From Candidatus Thorarchaeota archaeon (GTDB lineage Archaea > Asgardarchaeota > Thorarchaeia > Thorarchaeales > Thorarchaeaceae): a stretch of DNA of 64,000 nt. The position numbers were made by a program, and so were the translations under genes. Positions 49,737-58,044 of this stretch are shown in pieces. Under the pieces are notes generated by a model. The model did not search any database. It was not told the origin of the DNA and was given only the letters and a program-made list of their open reading frames with translations. Positions within the stretch are counted from its first letter, which is position 1. Every line of letters starts with the position of its first letter. The stretch is from NCBI GenBank assembly GCA_003345545.1, contig PRDH01000017.1, positions 1-64,000 of the forward strand, given 5' to 3'.

Positions 49737-50753
49737 CTATCTCTGATGGTCTGTCTTCTCCGGCCCAAGTCGCTTCAGCACACGGAGAGCTCGCAATGTA
49801 ATCCATTTGCTAGGCATTCCCTCTTCCTCGATCTTTATCCATGCTCTCTTTGTTTCTGAGAAGTCCATCAGCCACCTACCATTTGACTGCATCTTCTCTC
49901 TGATTATCACCACGGCTCTATCCATTCTGGAGTCTCGTACTCCAAAAGAAGTGAGTATGTCAACGGCTTCCAAAGCATCGGCGCGCCAGTACCTGGGGAA
50001 CGCAAACTTCAACCATGCCTTCTTTATGGCTGGTTGACCTTCTCGGTTCACCCTATAGTAGCATACCTCGTTGTCTAGGCACGTCTGGACCTCACTATCA
50101 ATTATTGACCGTATCTTCTTTGAGCGTCTTTTGGGTGGGATTGCAGAAAACGCGCCAAGTGCCTTCATAGTCCCCATATAGCAATTCAAGGGGGTGACCT
50201 TCGAGGGATCTCCAGAATACGTTGAGCAGTGCCAGCCGCCCTCATTGCAGTGGGCGTCTTCGAAGAATTCTATAGCGTGCTGGATAGCAGGACTCTTCAG
50301 ATGACCAAGTAACGCGCCAGCCCGAAGTACGGCTGCGGTGATACACCACATCCATGTAGATGATGTTTCTTGACTGCGAGGATTCCTAACAGGTCTGTAG
50401 GCGATTCTTCCAGAAGGTAGCTGATAGTGACTGTGCAGGTGGTCGAGTGCTCTCTCTGTAGCCACAGAGGAGTCTGCACCCAGTTCAGCAAGGAGAAGCA
50501 ATGAGAATACAGTTCCCTTCTCCTCCCAGGTATCTCCTCTGGGTCCTCTCCAGCTGCCATCAGCCAATTGATGCCCGAGAATCTCCTTCAGGAGAGCGCT
50601 TCCTTGCACGGAACTGTGTGCTTCTATTACGTCAGGATGAGTACTCGGTAGAGCATTGATGTCAGTGAGTGTTCTGTATCTCACCGACGGGTCTGAACGT
50701 TGGAGTAACCATTCAATTGATGAACTATGAGTTCTGAGAAACTGATCATACAA
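49737..50753 (-). CDS. Alpha/alpha-toroid (prenyltransferase/terpene-cyclase-like) repeat protein
   Basis: The protein is 338 aa from TTG 50753, about 35 bases after a TATA-like ACTTTATCAC. The frame extends to 50960 but is Pro/Thr/His-rich and not protein-like. Repeats resemble those of squalene cyclase and prenyltransferase beta subunits: LKEILGHQLADGSWRGPR, ALDHLHSHYQLPSGRIAY, AIEFFEDAHCNEGGWHC and IIREKMQSNGRWLMDF, each an outer helix ending in a G-W/S-W turn. The DxDD or zinc-binding residues of cyclases and transferases are not evident, so a binding role is as likely as catalysis. Confidence 0.6.
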   Translation of the reverse strand: MYDQFLRTHSSSIEWLLQRSDPSVRYRTLTDINALPSTHPDVIEAHSSVQGSALLKEILGHQLADGSWRGPRGDTWEEKGTVFSLLLLAELGADSSVATERALDHLHSHYQLPSGRIAYRPVRNPRSQETSSTWMWCITAAVLRAGALLGHLKSPAIQHAIEFFEDAHCNEGGWHCSTYSGDPSKVTPLNCYMGTMKALGAFSAIPPKRRSKKIRSIIDSEVQTCLDNEVCYYRVNREGQPAIKKAWLKFAFPRYWRADALEAVDILTSFGVRDSRMDRAVVIIREKMQSNGRWLMDFSETKRAWIKIEEEGMPSKWITLRALRVLKRLGPEKTDHQR

Positions 50754-51073
50754 CTTGAATTCTGAATGGGGGTATCTCTTCCGATTGTGATAAAGTCTAT
50801 GCAATTGCAGATTCGAGAGGGCAAGTGGCCGTATGATGGCTGAGCCATGTATTCTAGTAACTGCATGGTAACAAGATGGTGTAGTGTGGTCAGGGACAGT
50901 AGGACTTAATGTGGTAGGAGGGGGGGAGTTATGTAATGAGGGCATGTTACGAAAAATCAAGCCCTACTGATACACTGACCACATAGGCACTTGCGATTCT
51001 CCGCCTATTAAGGCTGCTGAATCACGAATCTGGAATTTGAGTCAGCTGCATGCAATTCATACCACTTCGTGGT

Positions 51074-53668
51074 CTAGTGCTTAGGAATGAGCAGTTCGAA
51101 GGTCGTCCTATTGTCGTTTCTCAATTGAATGTTCCATTTGTGGGCCTCGACAATTCGTCTGGCGATTGTCAGTCCGAATCCTTTTCCTGTTCTGCTGGTC
51201 GTAAAGCCCCTTTGAAAGAGCTTGGGCCGATACTTGCTCGGTATCTCTATGCCATCGTTAGAGACTGCGACGCAGTACATCCCTCCTCGCTCTGTCAGTT
51301 CGACACGTATGTGGTTTGGTTTGCCATGCTTGACTGCATTGTCAAATAGGTTTCTGAAGACCTGAGTGATCTTCATTTCGTCCGCCTTCACAACAGGCAG
51401 CGCATCCTGCGAGTATTCGATGCTCTCAGGTATGGTTGAGCTTGCCACGTTGCTCACCAATCTGCCAAGGTCCACATCGGTGAAATCCTCTTCAACAACG
51501 AGACCTGCATCTGCTAGCATCACTGAGTGATCCAGCAGGTCGCCTGTATCCCGAATGATGCCGTGAAGACGTTCGAGATGCTTGAGATCCTTTTCATCCT
51601 CTGCAAGCTCAATGAAACCCATCATATTATGGAAGATGCCTTTCAAGTCGTGGCTCATCGAATGTGCAAAATCACTCAGTTCCTCCCTCTGCTTCTCAAG
51701 CATTTCAACTGCCTCTTTCTGCTGCGTAATATCTGACATCACACCCTCAATGTAGCCTTCCTTTGATAGTCGATGCAGTGAGAATCTCATCCAGAGATGC
51801 TGCCCGTTTCTTCCAGTAACCTGCAACTCTGTCACGATGCGTTCCTCTTTCTTGAGTCGCTCCTTCAGATCCGCCCAATCTTTTGAACTCACCAATAGGT
51901 CCTTGAAGTGGCTCCATCCGTCGATGAGGCCTTGTCGGTTCTCAAAACCAAAGATCTTGCCAAAGTAGTCATTGCACTCAAGGATCATACTGTCTGAGAT
52001 TCTTGCGCGAAACAGTCCGATAAGCGCATTGTTGTACAATTCCTTGTAGTTCTGTCTACTCTCAAGAAGTGCTTGCTCTGCAAGGTATGTATCGGTGACA
52101 TTCTGAATATGAACGATGAATCCATGAAGTTCATCCTGCTTCCCATAGCGAAGTGGGGAAGCAACAGCATCGAGATACATGATCCCTGACTTGCTTGTCT
52201 TATACAGTCCGCTCTTCTTGACTTTTGAGAAATCGAATCGTGTTTTCGTTCTGGCGGCCTCTCCCCTACGCAGTTTCTCTTTGATGAGTTGCGGCGTATT
52301 GGGATCCGCGAAGAGGTCAAAACCAACGGCATCCTTCAAATCCTCCTGCCCAAAGAGCTGAAGGCTGGCTTTGTTTGCTCCAACCTGAATACCATTGGAG
52401 TCGAACAGCTCTATACAAATGGGCGACTCCTCGAAAATCGTCCTGAACATCTCTTCGTTGGCTCTTAGAGCAGCCTCTGTCCTACGACTTTTCGTCATAT
52501 CTGTGACATGAAGGACGTACCCCTTCGTTTGACCGTCGGGGCCCTGAAGGACGGAGAGGACCACATCCATATAGATGACATCACTTCTTGATGTGTTCAG
52601 GATATTCCTTTCTCTTACATACTTGAAATCCCATTTGTATTCGAACCGTTGCGTTTCTCTCTTCAGCACTCCTTCCAGCACTCTCTCTGGGAGTCTGGAT
52701 TCCTTGAAGAGATCCAAACCCAAAAGCGACTCACGATCCTTCATGCCAAGCATTTCCACAGCAGCCTTGTTTGCGTCAATGAGCAGGCCCTCGGAATCGA
52801 AGATACCAATGGCAGCTGGGGAGTTTTCGAAGACTCCTTGCCACCATTCTTCCCTTTTCTTGAGTTCGACATTCGTGTGTTCTGTTATATCTTGAACAAT
52901 GCCCATCATCCTGACTGCTCTGCCTTTATCATCGGATGTTACCTCTCCCTCTTCGTGAACATGACGGATAGATCCGTCCGGACGAACAATCCGATGGTCT
53001 ATGCTATAGGGACTCCTCTTATTCAATGCCTCGTCAACCGAATTCCTGACCAAGTCTCTATCGTCTGGGTGAACTGATTCTAGAAAAGCCTCGTATGTCG
53101 CTAGGAATTCCTGCGGTGCAAGGCCAAAGATACGATAGATCTCATCTGACCAGATCTCCTTGTTTTCGATAATATCCCAGACCCAGCTCCCCGAATGAGA
53201 TATCCTCTGAGCCTCGGCAAGCCTAGCTTCACTTTCCCGAAGCTTCTGTTCTGACTCTTTCAGAGCTCTCTTTGTCCTGCGCTTCTCAACGGCCATGAGA
53301 ATGTAATAGGACAACTCTGCATAGAGCCCTTGGATGTTTGATTCGCTTTTTCTGAGGTAGTAGTCAGCTCCAAGATTGAGTGCTTGGATTGCGAACTCCT
53401 CCCTGCTCTTTCCGGTGAAGATGATCAGCGGAATCTCATCACCGGACCTCCTCACGTGTTCGAGTATGTCCAATCCACTCCTAGTCTCTTCAGCAAGATC
53501 AATGTCGCACACAGCGGCATCGAAATTGCCTTCCTCAAGATGCTTGATGGCTTCAGCTGCGGTTTGGGCTGACACTATCTCAAAGTCTGGACTCTGCCGA
53601 CGTAAGAACCGTTCACTGAGCTCAAGGTGAACTGAATCATCATCTACCATTAGAACACGAACAGCCAT
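51074..53668 (-). CDS. Hybrid sensor histidine kinase: receiver, four PAS domains, HisKA, HATPase
   Basis: This 864-aa protein begins with a receiver domain (RVLMVDDDSVHLELSE; phospho-acceptor Asp55 in VCDIDLAEE; IIFTGKS). A coiled coil follows at about 128-152. Four PAS domains lie at roughly 152-265, 275-400, 405-535 and 545-660. Then come the dimerisation/phospho-acceptor segment SMSHDLKGIFHNMMGF (His near 671), the ATPase N-box FRNLFDNAVKHGK, and G-box RTGKGFGLTIARRI. No membrane segment: a cytoplasmic sensor. Archaeal two-component kinases with multiple PAS domains often lack obvious partners, and no separate response regulator lies here. Start ATG 53668 with AGGGGGA upstream. Confidence 0.93.
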   Translation of the reverse strand: MAVRVLMVDDDSVHLELSERFLRRQSPDFEIVSAQTAAEAIKHLEEGNFDAAVCDIDLAEETRSGLDILEHVRRSGDEIPLIIFTGKSREEFAIQALNLGADYYLRKSESNIQGLYAELSYYILMAVEKRRTKRALKESEQKLRESEARLAEAQRISHSGSWVWDIIENKEIWSDEIYRIFGLAPQEFLATYEAFLESVHPDDRDLVRNSVDEALNKRSPYSIDHRIVRPDGSIRHVHEEGEVTSDDKGRAVRMMGIVQDITEHTNVELKKREEWWQGVFENSPAAIGIFDSEGLLIDANKAAVEMLGMKDRESLLGLDLFKESRLPERVLEGVLKRETQRFEYKWDFKYVRERNILNTSRSDVIYMDVVLSVLQGPDGQTKGYVLHVTDMTKSRRTEAALRANEEMFRTIFEESPICIELFDSNGIQVGANKASLQLFGQEDLKDAVGFDLFADPNTPQLIKEKLRRGEAARTKTRFDFSKVKKSGLYKTSKSGIMYLDAVASPLRYGKQDELHGFIVHIQNVTDTYLAEQALLESRQNYKELYNNALIGLFRARISDSMILECNDYFGKIFGFENRQGLIDGWSHFKDLLVSSKDWADLKERLKKEERIVTELQVTGRNGQHLWMRFSLHRLSKEGYIEGVMSDITQQKEAVEMLEKQREELSDFAHSMSHDLKGIFHNMMGFIELAEDEKDLKHLERLHGIIRDTGDLLDHSVMLADAGLVVEEDFTDVDLGRLVSNVASSTIPESIEYSQDALPVVKADEMKITQVFRNLFDNAVKHGKPNHIRVELTERGGMYCVAVSNDGIEIPSKYRPKLFQRGFTTSRTGKGFGLTIARRIVEAHKWNIQLRNDNRTTFELLIPKH

Positions 53669-53805
53669 TGGGTACTTGTCCCCCTAACAGACTGCTCATC
53701 TAGTGAGAAACACCTTATTACTCTTCACTTGAGAAAGCAAATTGATTCCGCCAAAGCTTAAATCCTTCTAGCTACTAACGGTGCTCATTAAGGGAGGTCC
53801 CAAAT

Positions 53806-55218
53806 TTGCATATTCCTATTCTCTCCACAATAGTAAGTGGTCTTGGTATTTTTCTTAGAACAAGAAGATACCTCGCCTACATGATTGTCTTTGTAGCCAC
53901 CACGTTCTTTGCGCTGTTCGTTTCGTGGTTGATGTCAGTCACAATAGGCTCTCCAATTGAGAATACGCTGTTCTACTTCTTCGTCTATATTGGTTCCACA
54001 GGTACAATCTACTTTGCTCTTGGAACACTTTTCATGAGTCTAAGGCTGGATCGCCTCTGGATTACAAGGAGAGGTCGAGGAAGAGTCACAGAGCTCAAAG
54101 GAGTGGCCTGGATGGCAGTATCCTTCGCCATTACGGTCTTTCTGTCTATTCTGGCAGGCCCTCTTCCACTCATCCTCATTGCTATGTTTTGTTGGGTGGG
54201 TTGGATTGCTTTCCAAGCCTATCTATCTACAAGAACCAGTCTCAGAGTCGCCACTATTGCTGAGCCCAAGAAGGGAGGTATTTTGATTGGCATAGGCAGT
54301 TTCATCATACTGTTGATTGGGCTTGGTCTCATTGCTGTCGAAGCAGTCGCTGCACTTTGGCTGATACCAAACGACGTGTTCGGCTTAGGCACGATAGTGC
54401 AGGGTATTCCAATGCTGAGTCAAGCAATGGCTAATCTTCAGTTGCAGTCAACCTTCTTACTCCTAGCATATGCCGCTATGGGTCTCTTCGCAGTGATAAT
54501 GCTGCTTGCGTTTCTAAGATACTCAGGAAGAGGAGCTGCACCGAACATCGCGATTCTAACTGTATTCATTGCAATCTACGCTGGCTACTTCCTCTTCAAT
54601 GTAATGAGAAGAGCAGAGGTCAGTGGGATGGGTCTAGTCGATATTTTCATGTCACTCTTCTTCCTAGCATATGCGATGAGTGGAATCGGTCGTACGGTGA
54701 CGGACTCACTTGAGGAGTCTAGGGCGCGTACGGGTGATTTGGGTCCCCTCCTGACATTCTTCTTAGCTGGCGGATTCTTCTTTGTAGACAGTATCATTAG
54801 CGTATCTGCAAATCCTTTGTCTCTAGTATTCACTGAATGGTTTGCTACAGGTACGGTGATTCAAACCAGTCCCTTCTTCTTGTTCCTATTTCGAGATGTT
54901 GCCAAGCTTATTGCATTCCCATTGACTGCAATCTTCACAGCTTTGTATTATCTTACTCATGAACGCACTGAGCGCATTGTTGAGCGCGCCAAGGAATCAG
55001 GCGAGACCTTCGAGCCCGGCAAGGTTGACAAGGACTTGGCCGAGCGAGCTCCAGCACCTGGCAAAGCTTGGCCCAGCGAGAGAGCCGAGGGCATCGAGAA
55101 AGGAAAACCCGGCCATGACCTTTCAGCACCTGATCCCAATCGCTTCACAGCTGAAAGCAGTCGCAGACTCGGCAAGGTCAAGCGATACGGCGAAGACGAT
55201 GAAGATAAGGAGAAATAG
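53806..55218 (+). CDS. Multi-spanning membrane protein with charged C-terminal tail
   Basis: This 470-aa protein has about nine to ten hydrophobic helices over residues 1-385, then an 85-residue hydrophilic Glu/Lys/Pro-rich cytoplasmic tail (ERIVERAKESGETFEPGKVDKD, ending DDEDKEK). The TTG start at 53806 has GGGAGGT about 9 bases upstream and a TATA-like CTTAAATCC near 53758. No transporter or enzyme motif is recognised. A hairpin terminator follows the stop. It is divergent from the hybrid histidine kinase, with about 137 bases between starts; a shared regulatory role is speculative. Confidence 0.6.
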   Translation: MHIPILSTIVSGLGIFLRTRRYLAYMIVFVATTFFALFVSWLMSVTIGSPIENTLFYFFVYIGSTGTIYFALGTLFMSLRLDRLWITRRGRGRVTELKGVAWMAVSFAITVFLSILAGPLPLILIAMFCWVGWIAFQAYLSTRTSLRVATIAEPKKGGILIGIGSFIILLIGLGLIAVEAVAALWLIPNDVFGLGTIVQGIPMLSQAMANLQLQSTFLLLAYAAMGLFAVIMLLAFLRYSGRGAAPNIAILTVFIAIYAGYFLFNVMRRAEVSGMGLVDIFMSLFFLAYAMSGIGRTVTDSLEESRARTGDLGPLLTFFLAGGFFFVDSIISVSANPLSLVFTEWFATGTVIQTSPFFLFLFRDVAKLIAFPLTAIFTALYYLTHERTERIVERAKESGETFEPGKVDKDLAERAPAPGKAWPSERAEGIEKGKPGHDLSAPDPNRFTAESSRRLGKVKRYGEDDEDKEK

Positions 55219-55231
55219 ACTACCAAGCATA

Positions 55232-55266
55232 GGGGGTCTGACGCGACCCTCGTTTCTATTTCTTGA
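55232..55266 (+). terminator. Hairpin terminator after the membrane protein gene
   Basis: GGGGGTC (55232-55238) pairs with GACCCTC (55245-55251; one G-T pair) around a 6-base loop, followed by a T-rich stretch (GTTTCTATTTCTT). It starts 13 bases after the stop codon at 55218. Confidence 0.5.
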
Positions 55267-55390
55267 AACAATCTCGTCAGTGAGATGAGGCACCTATCGT
55301 CTGACAGCTGTGCCAATCAAGAAGTGAATCAATCAGAAGATTATCATGGGCCATAGGTTGATAAGAAGGGTAACTTTACCGCTAGCCAGT

Positions 55391-55537
55391 CTATGCTACC
55401 ATGGCAAAGAGAAGCAGAATGGTGACAATGACACCTGCGATGACGCAATTCACACAAGCGCCTTCTTCAATCTCTCTTTTGTCGCGTTTGCTCATTTTTC
55501 GTGACTCCTGAATTTCATCTTTGTCATCTTCGTTCAA
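55391..55537 (-). CDS. 48-residue membrane microprotein with CxxC
   Basis: This short gene has its own signals. A TATA-like GTTTTTAAC lies near 55573, GAGGTGG is 7 bases upstream of TTG 55537, and an intact frame ends at 55391. The product is a charged N-terminus (NEDDKDEIQESRKMSKRDKR), then EEGACVNC, then a single membrane helix VIAGVIVTILLLFAMVA. An internal ATG (55495) also has a GGAG upstream and would give 34 residues. The Cys pair at the membrane face could bind metal or take part in redox chemistry. Otherwise the 55267-55594 interval is empty. Confidence 0.55.
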   Translation of the reverse strand: MNEDDKDEIQESRKMSKRDKREIEEGACVNCVIAGVIVTILLLFAMVA

Positions 55538-55594
55538 TGGCTTGCCACCTCAGACGTCTTCAACGCGCACCGTTAAAAACGTACGTTTTCATTC

Positions 55595-56077
55595 TTACTT
55601 CAGATCAATCTCCATCTCTATCTCATCGCGAATGGGTATTCCATACTTTCCTACAAATGGCAATTGGGGTTTCAGTTTCCTTGATTCTTCGGCTGCATAT
55701 CTATGAACTGCAGCAATCTCAAACCCTCTCTTCTGGTAGAATCGAATCGCATCGACATTGTCATTCGTTGTGATTAGCCAAAGACGTCGACATCTGTTCT
55801 TTCTCGCGATAGCCACTGCCTCATTCAAAAGCGCAGTCCCAACGCCTTTGTCTTCGTCAAGAGCATTCATCGTGACGATTTCAAGTTCATGATTCTTTAT
55901 CTTGTAAGTGAGTAGTCCTACTCTCTTTCCATCAATCTCCGCTATGATGCTTGGAAGCCGATCTGCTTCGTATGAAATGCCTCTGGTTACCACAATACTA
56001 GACGCCCAGTTGTCAAGGAGAACCTCAACTATCCACTCTCTGTCACTCTCAGTTGATTGCCGAATTGAGGAAGGCAT
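55595..56077 (-). CDS. GNAT-family acetyltransferase
   Basis: The protein is 160 aa from ATG 56077; a GTG at 56089 would add four residues. It has IRQSTESDREWIVEVLLDNW at the N-terminus, KRVGLLTYKIKNHELEIVTMNAL (strands 3-4), the acetyl-CoA loop DKGVGTALLNEAV, and NDNVDAIRFYQKRGFEIAAVHRYA. The ending (PFVGKYGIPIRDEIEMEIDL) is the usual C-terminal strand of the YitI/RimI-like group. Substrate unknown. Confidence 0.85.
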   Translation of the reverse strand: MPSSIRQSTESDREWIVEVLLDNWASSIVVTRGISYEADRLPSIIAEIDGKRVGLLTYKIKNHELEIVTMNALDEDKGVGTALLNEAVAIARKNRCRRLWLITTNDNVDAIRFYQKRGFEIAAVHRYAAEESRKLKPQLPFVGKYGIPIRDEIEMEIDLK

Positions 56078-56224
56078 GGTCCCTCTCACATCCTAATGGA
56101 TAACTGCGAACCCATTTTCGAAGTTCTCAAAAAACGTTCCGGCTCCAAATGGTTTATGACTCATTGCGATATATAGAACACCTGTACTCCTTAGGAGGTA
56201 TCTCCCATCTACAACTATGCTGAA

Positions 56225-56704
56225 GTGACCATCCGGCGTGCTAATCTATGCGAAGTTGATACCATAAAGGAGATAATTACCGAGGCTTACGAACCCATCA
56301 GGAAGCAGCTTTCACGAATGCCCGGCGCGCTCCAGGAGGGCTTAGCCAAGATTTCGCGTCATATACAGATGGGCGACCAGTATGTTGCATTGATTGGTGA
56401 CCAAGTCATAGGCACGATGAGGGCCAGAATTGCAGGAAATGTGGGCGTCATCTCGAGAGTTGCAGTTCGAAGCAGTTTCCGAGGGCGACGAATTGGTTCG
56501 ATGCTCGTAGAGTATGCAGAGAATCTCATGTCTCATATGGGTGCATCAGTAATTGAGATAGAAGTATATGGGGCAGTTGAAACGCAACTCTCTTTCTATG
56601 AGAAGATAGGGTATCACGAAACAGGTCGTTTGATGCGCCTGGGAGAAGAGATAGTAGTGATGCAGAAGGAGCTCGTAGAATCGCCAATGGAAGATGAGGA
56701 CTAG
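56225..56704 (+). CDS. GNAT-family acetyltransferase
   Basis: This 159-aa protein starts at GTG 56225. TIRRANLCEVDTIKEIITEAYEPIRK is a typical N-terminal helix region, followed by ALIGDQVIGTMRARI, ISRVAVRSSFRGRRIGSMLVEYAENLM (clear R/Q-x-x-G-x-G/A acetyl-CoA loop) and IEVYGAVETQLSFYEKIGYHETGR. A TATA-like GATATATAG near 56169 lies upstream. A GGAGGT at 56192-56197 is too far from the GTG to serve it. The stop overlaps that of the convergent radical SAM gene at a shared CTAG. Confidence 0.88.
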   Translation: MTIRRANLCEVDTIKEIITEAYEPIRKQLSRMPGALQEGLAKISRHIQMGDQYVALIGDQVIGTMRARIAGNVGVISRVAVRSSFRGRRIGSMLVEYAENLMSHMGASVIEIEVYGAVETQLSFYEKIGYHETGRLMRLGEEIVVMQKELVESPMEDED

Positions 56705-57783
56705 GGGATGATTTCGCAGCCATTGTTATACCTTGGATAATCGAAGTCCTCGATGGCGATGTGCCCTTCGTCAATGAGTTTCTTGATCTCAGGAACGCGC
56801 GCTCTAATCGTGGAGATCAGGTGTTTCACGGTCTCACAGATTTTATAGAGTCCTTCCACGCCCCAGAGTCTTTCTCTGTTGGCAAAGAGACACCTGCCAC
56901 CACAGACGCCATACTCCTCACAGGATGGGCAGGGCTCGCTGACTTTCATGATGGCACGTATGTCACTTGGCTTTGTTTCCCTGATATTCCCCACAATCGT
57001 AGATTCCCAGTCTGGAGAGATAGGGCAAACACCAATGCTTCCATTAGCATGGATAGCGAATGTATCAATTCCGGAGCCGCACCTCAAATGCGAGGTTTTC
57101 CCTGTGAGCATTGTATACGCGAGTGGCAAAAATGGGACGATTCCCTCAACTATTCCTTCATCCATCTTGGCCACCCACTCTGCAACCAATCTTGTAATTC
57201 CCGGATTGTAATAGTTCGCAACCCAGCTATTGAAATCACTCCAGTTATTCTCGGCATCCCATACAACATTGAGTTGCCAGTGGACATGGTCAAACGATGG
57301 ATTCCTGAGACCCATCAAGTGATTGACGTCTCGGTAGATATCCGATTGTTGTGATACTGTCATTCTAGCTATGGTGTCGCCCCGAAATCCGATTTTGTCA
57401 AGCCACCGTACATTCTGCAATACTTGCTGATAGACGCCTTTTGACCGGTATTCATCCGTAACAGCTTCTGTTCCGTCAATCGATACCAGGATCGTATGAA
57501 GTCGCTCGACATAATCTGGTGGAATCTGATTTAGGCGCAGTGCATTTGTTTGAAGCGTGAAACGTGCATCCGGTAACCTGTCCATCAGCTTGCAGATGAG
57601 GGGAATCCGAATCGTTGGTTCTCCTCCATAGAGCATTAACTGGACATTATCATCTTTTTCAAGGAACTCAGCCAGCTCGTCCAGCGAGTAATGCAATTCT
57701 GTTTCGGGCCCCCTCTCCTCACCCCCATGGCAGTAGCAGCAGTTCAAGTTGCATCTTCTTGTCAAGATGATGTGATAGTTCAA
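56701..57783 (-). CDS. Radical SAM/SPASM peptide-modifying enzyme (AF1577-like)
   Basis: The protein is 360 aa from TTG 57783, about 45 bases after a TATA-like CTTTATTTAC near 57830, with GGAG upstream. The frame continues to GTG 57891, but the added residues are not family-like. Cluster motif C11-x3-C15-x2-C18 (LTRRCNLNCCYC), then LYGGEPTIR, LVSIDGTEAVTDEYR, and a C-terminal SPASM-like Cys set: LRCGSG, GVCPIS, CPSCEEYGVCGGRCLF. The pattern fits the archaeal AF1577 group, annotated as putative peptide-modifying enzymes. No certain substrate peptide is seen. It is divergent from a secreted C39-like peptidase gene. Confidence 0.85.
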   Translation of the reverse strand: MNYHIILTRRCNLNCCYCHGGEERGPETELHYSLDELAEFLEKDDNVQLMLYGGEPTIRIPLICKLMDRLPDARFTLQTNALRLNQIPPDYVERLHTILVSIDGTEAVTDEYRSKGVYQQVLQNVRWLDKIGFRGDTIARMTVSQQSDIYRDVNHLMGLRNPSFDHVHWQLNVVWDAENNWSDFNSWVANYYNPGITRLVAEWVAKMDEGIVEGIVPFLPLAYTMLTGKTSHLRCGSGIDTFAIHANGSIGVCPISPDWESTIVGNIRETKPSDIRAIMKVSEPCPSCEEYGVCGGRCLFANRERLWGVEGLYKICETVKHLISTIRARVPEIKKLIDEGHIAIEDFDYPRYNNGCEIIP

Positions 57784-58044
57784 AGGTGGCCTGCTCCATG
57801 TTTCAGTGCGGCAGTCTTGTGTGTTCGCGTAAATAAAGAGAACTAGCGCGGCAAATGCGGTTCTCTGCTTCAGGACATACGTCTGCCTCACTCCACATTT
57901 GTGATGCAGAGATATGGTTTCAGTTCTAACGGGACCATCGTTCTTACATCTGAACTTTTTCTTTTCGGCACGAATAGGACATTCGGTGTGCTATCGACAA
58001 GCTTATGATTGCTCCGATACCAGTTCGCAACGGAGGTCCCACCA

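Noticed and set aside
50754..50960. N-terminal extension of the toroid-repeat protein
   Set aside because: The extra 69 codons are rich in Pro, Thr and His, lie upstream of the probable TATA element, and have no repeat-like sequence.
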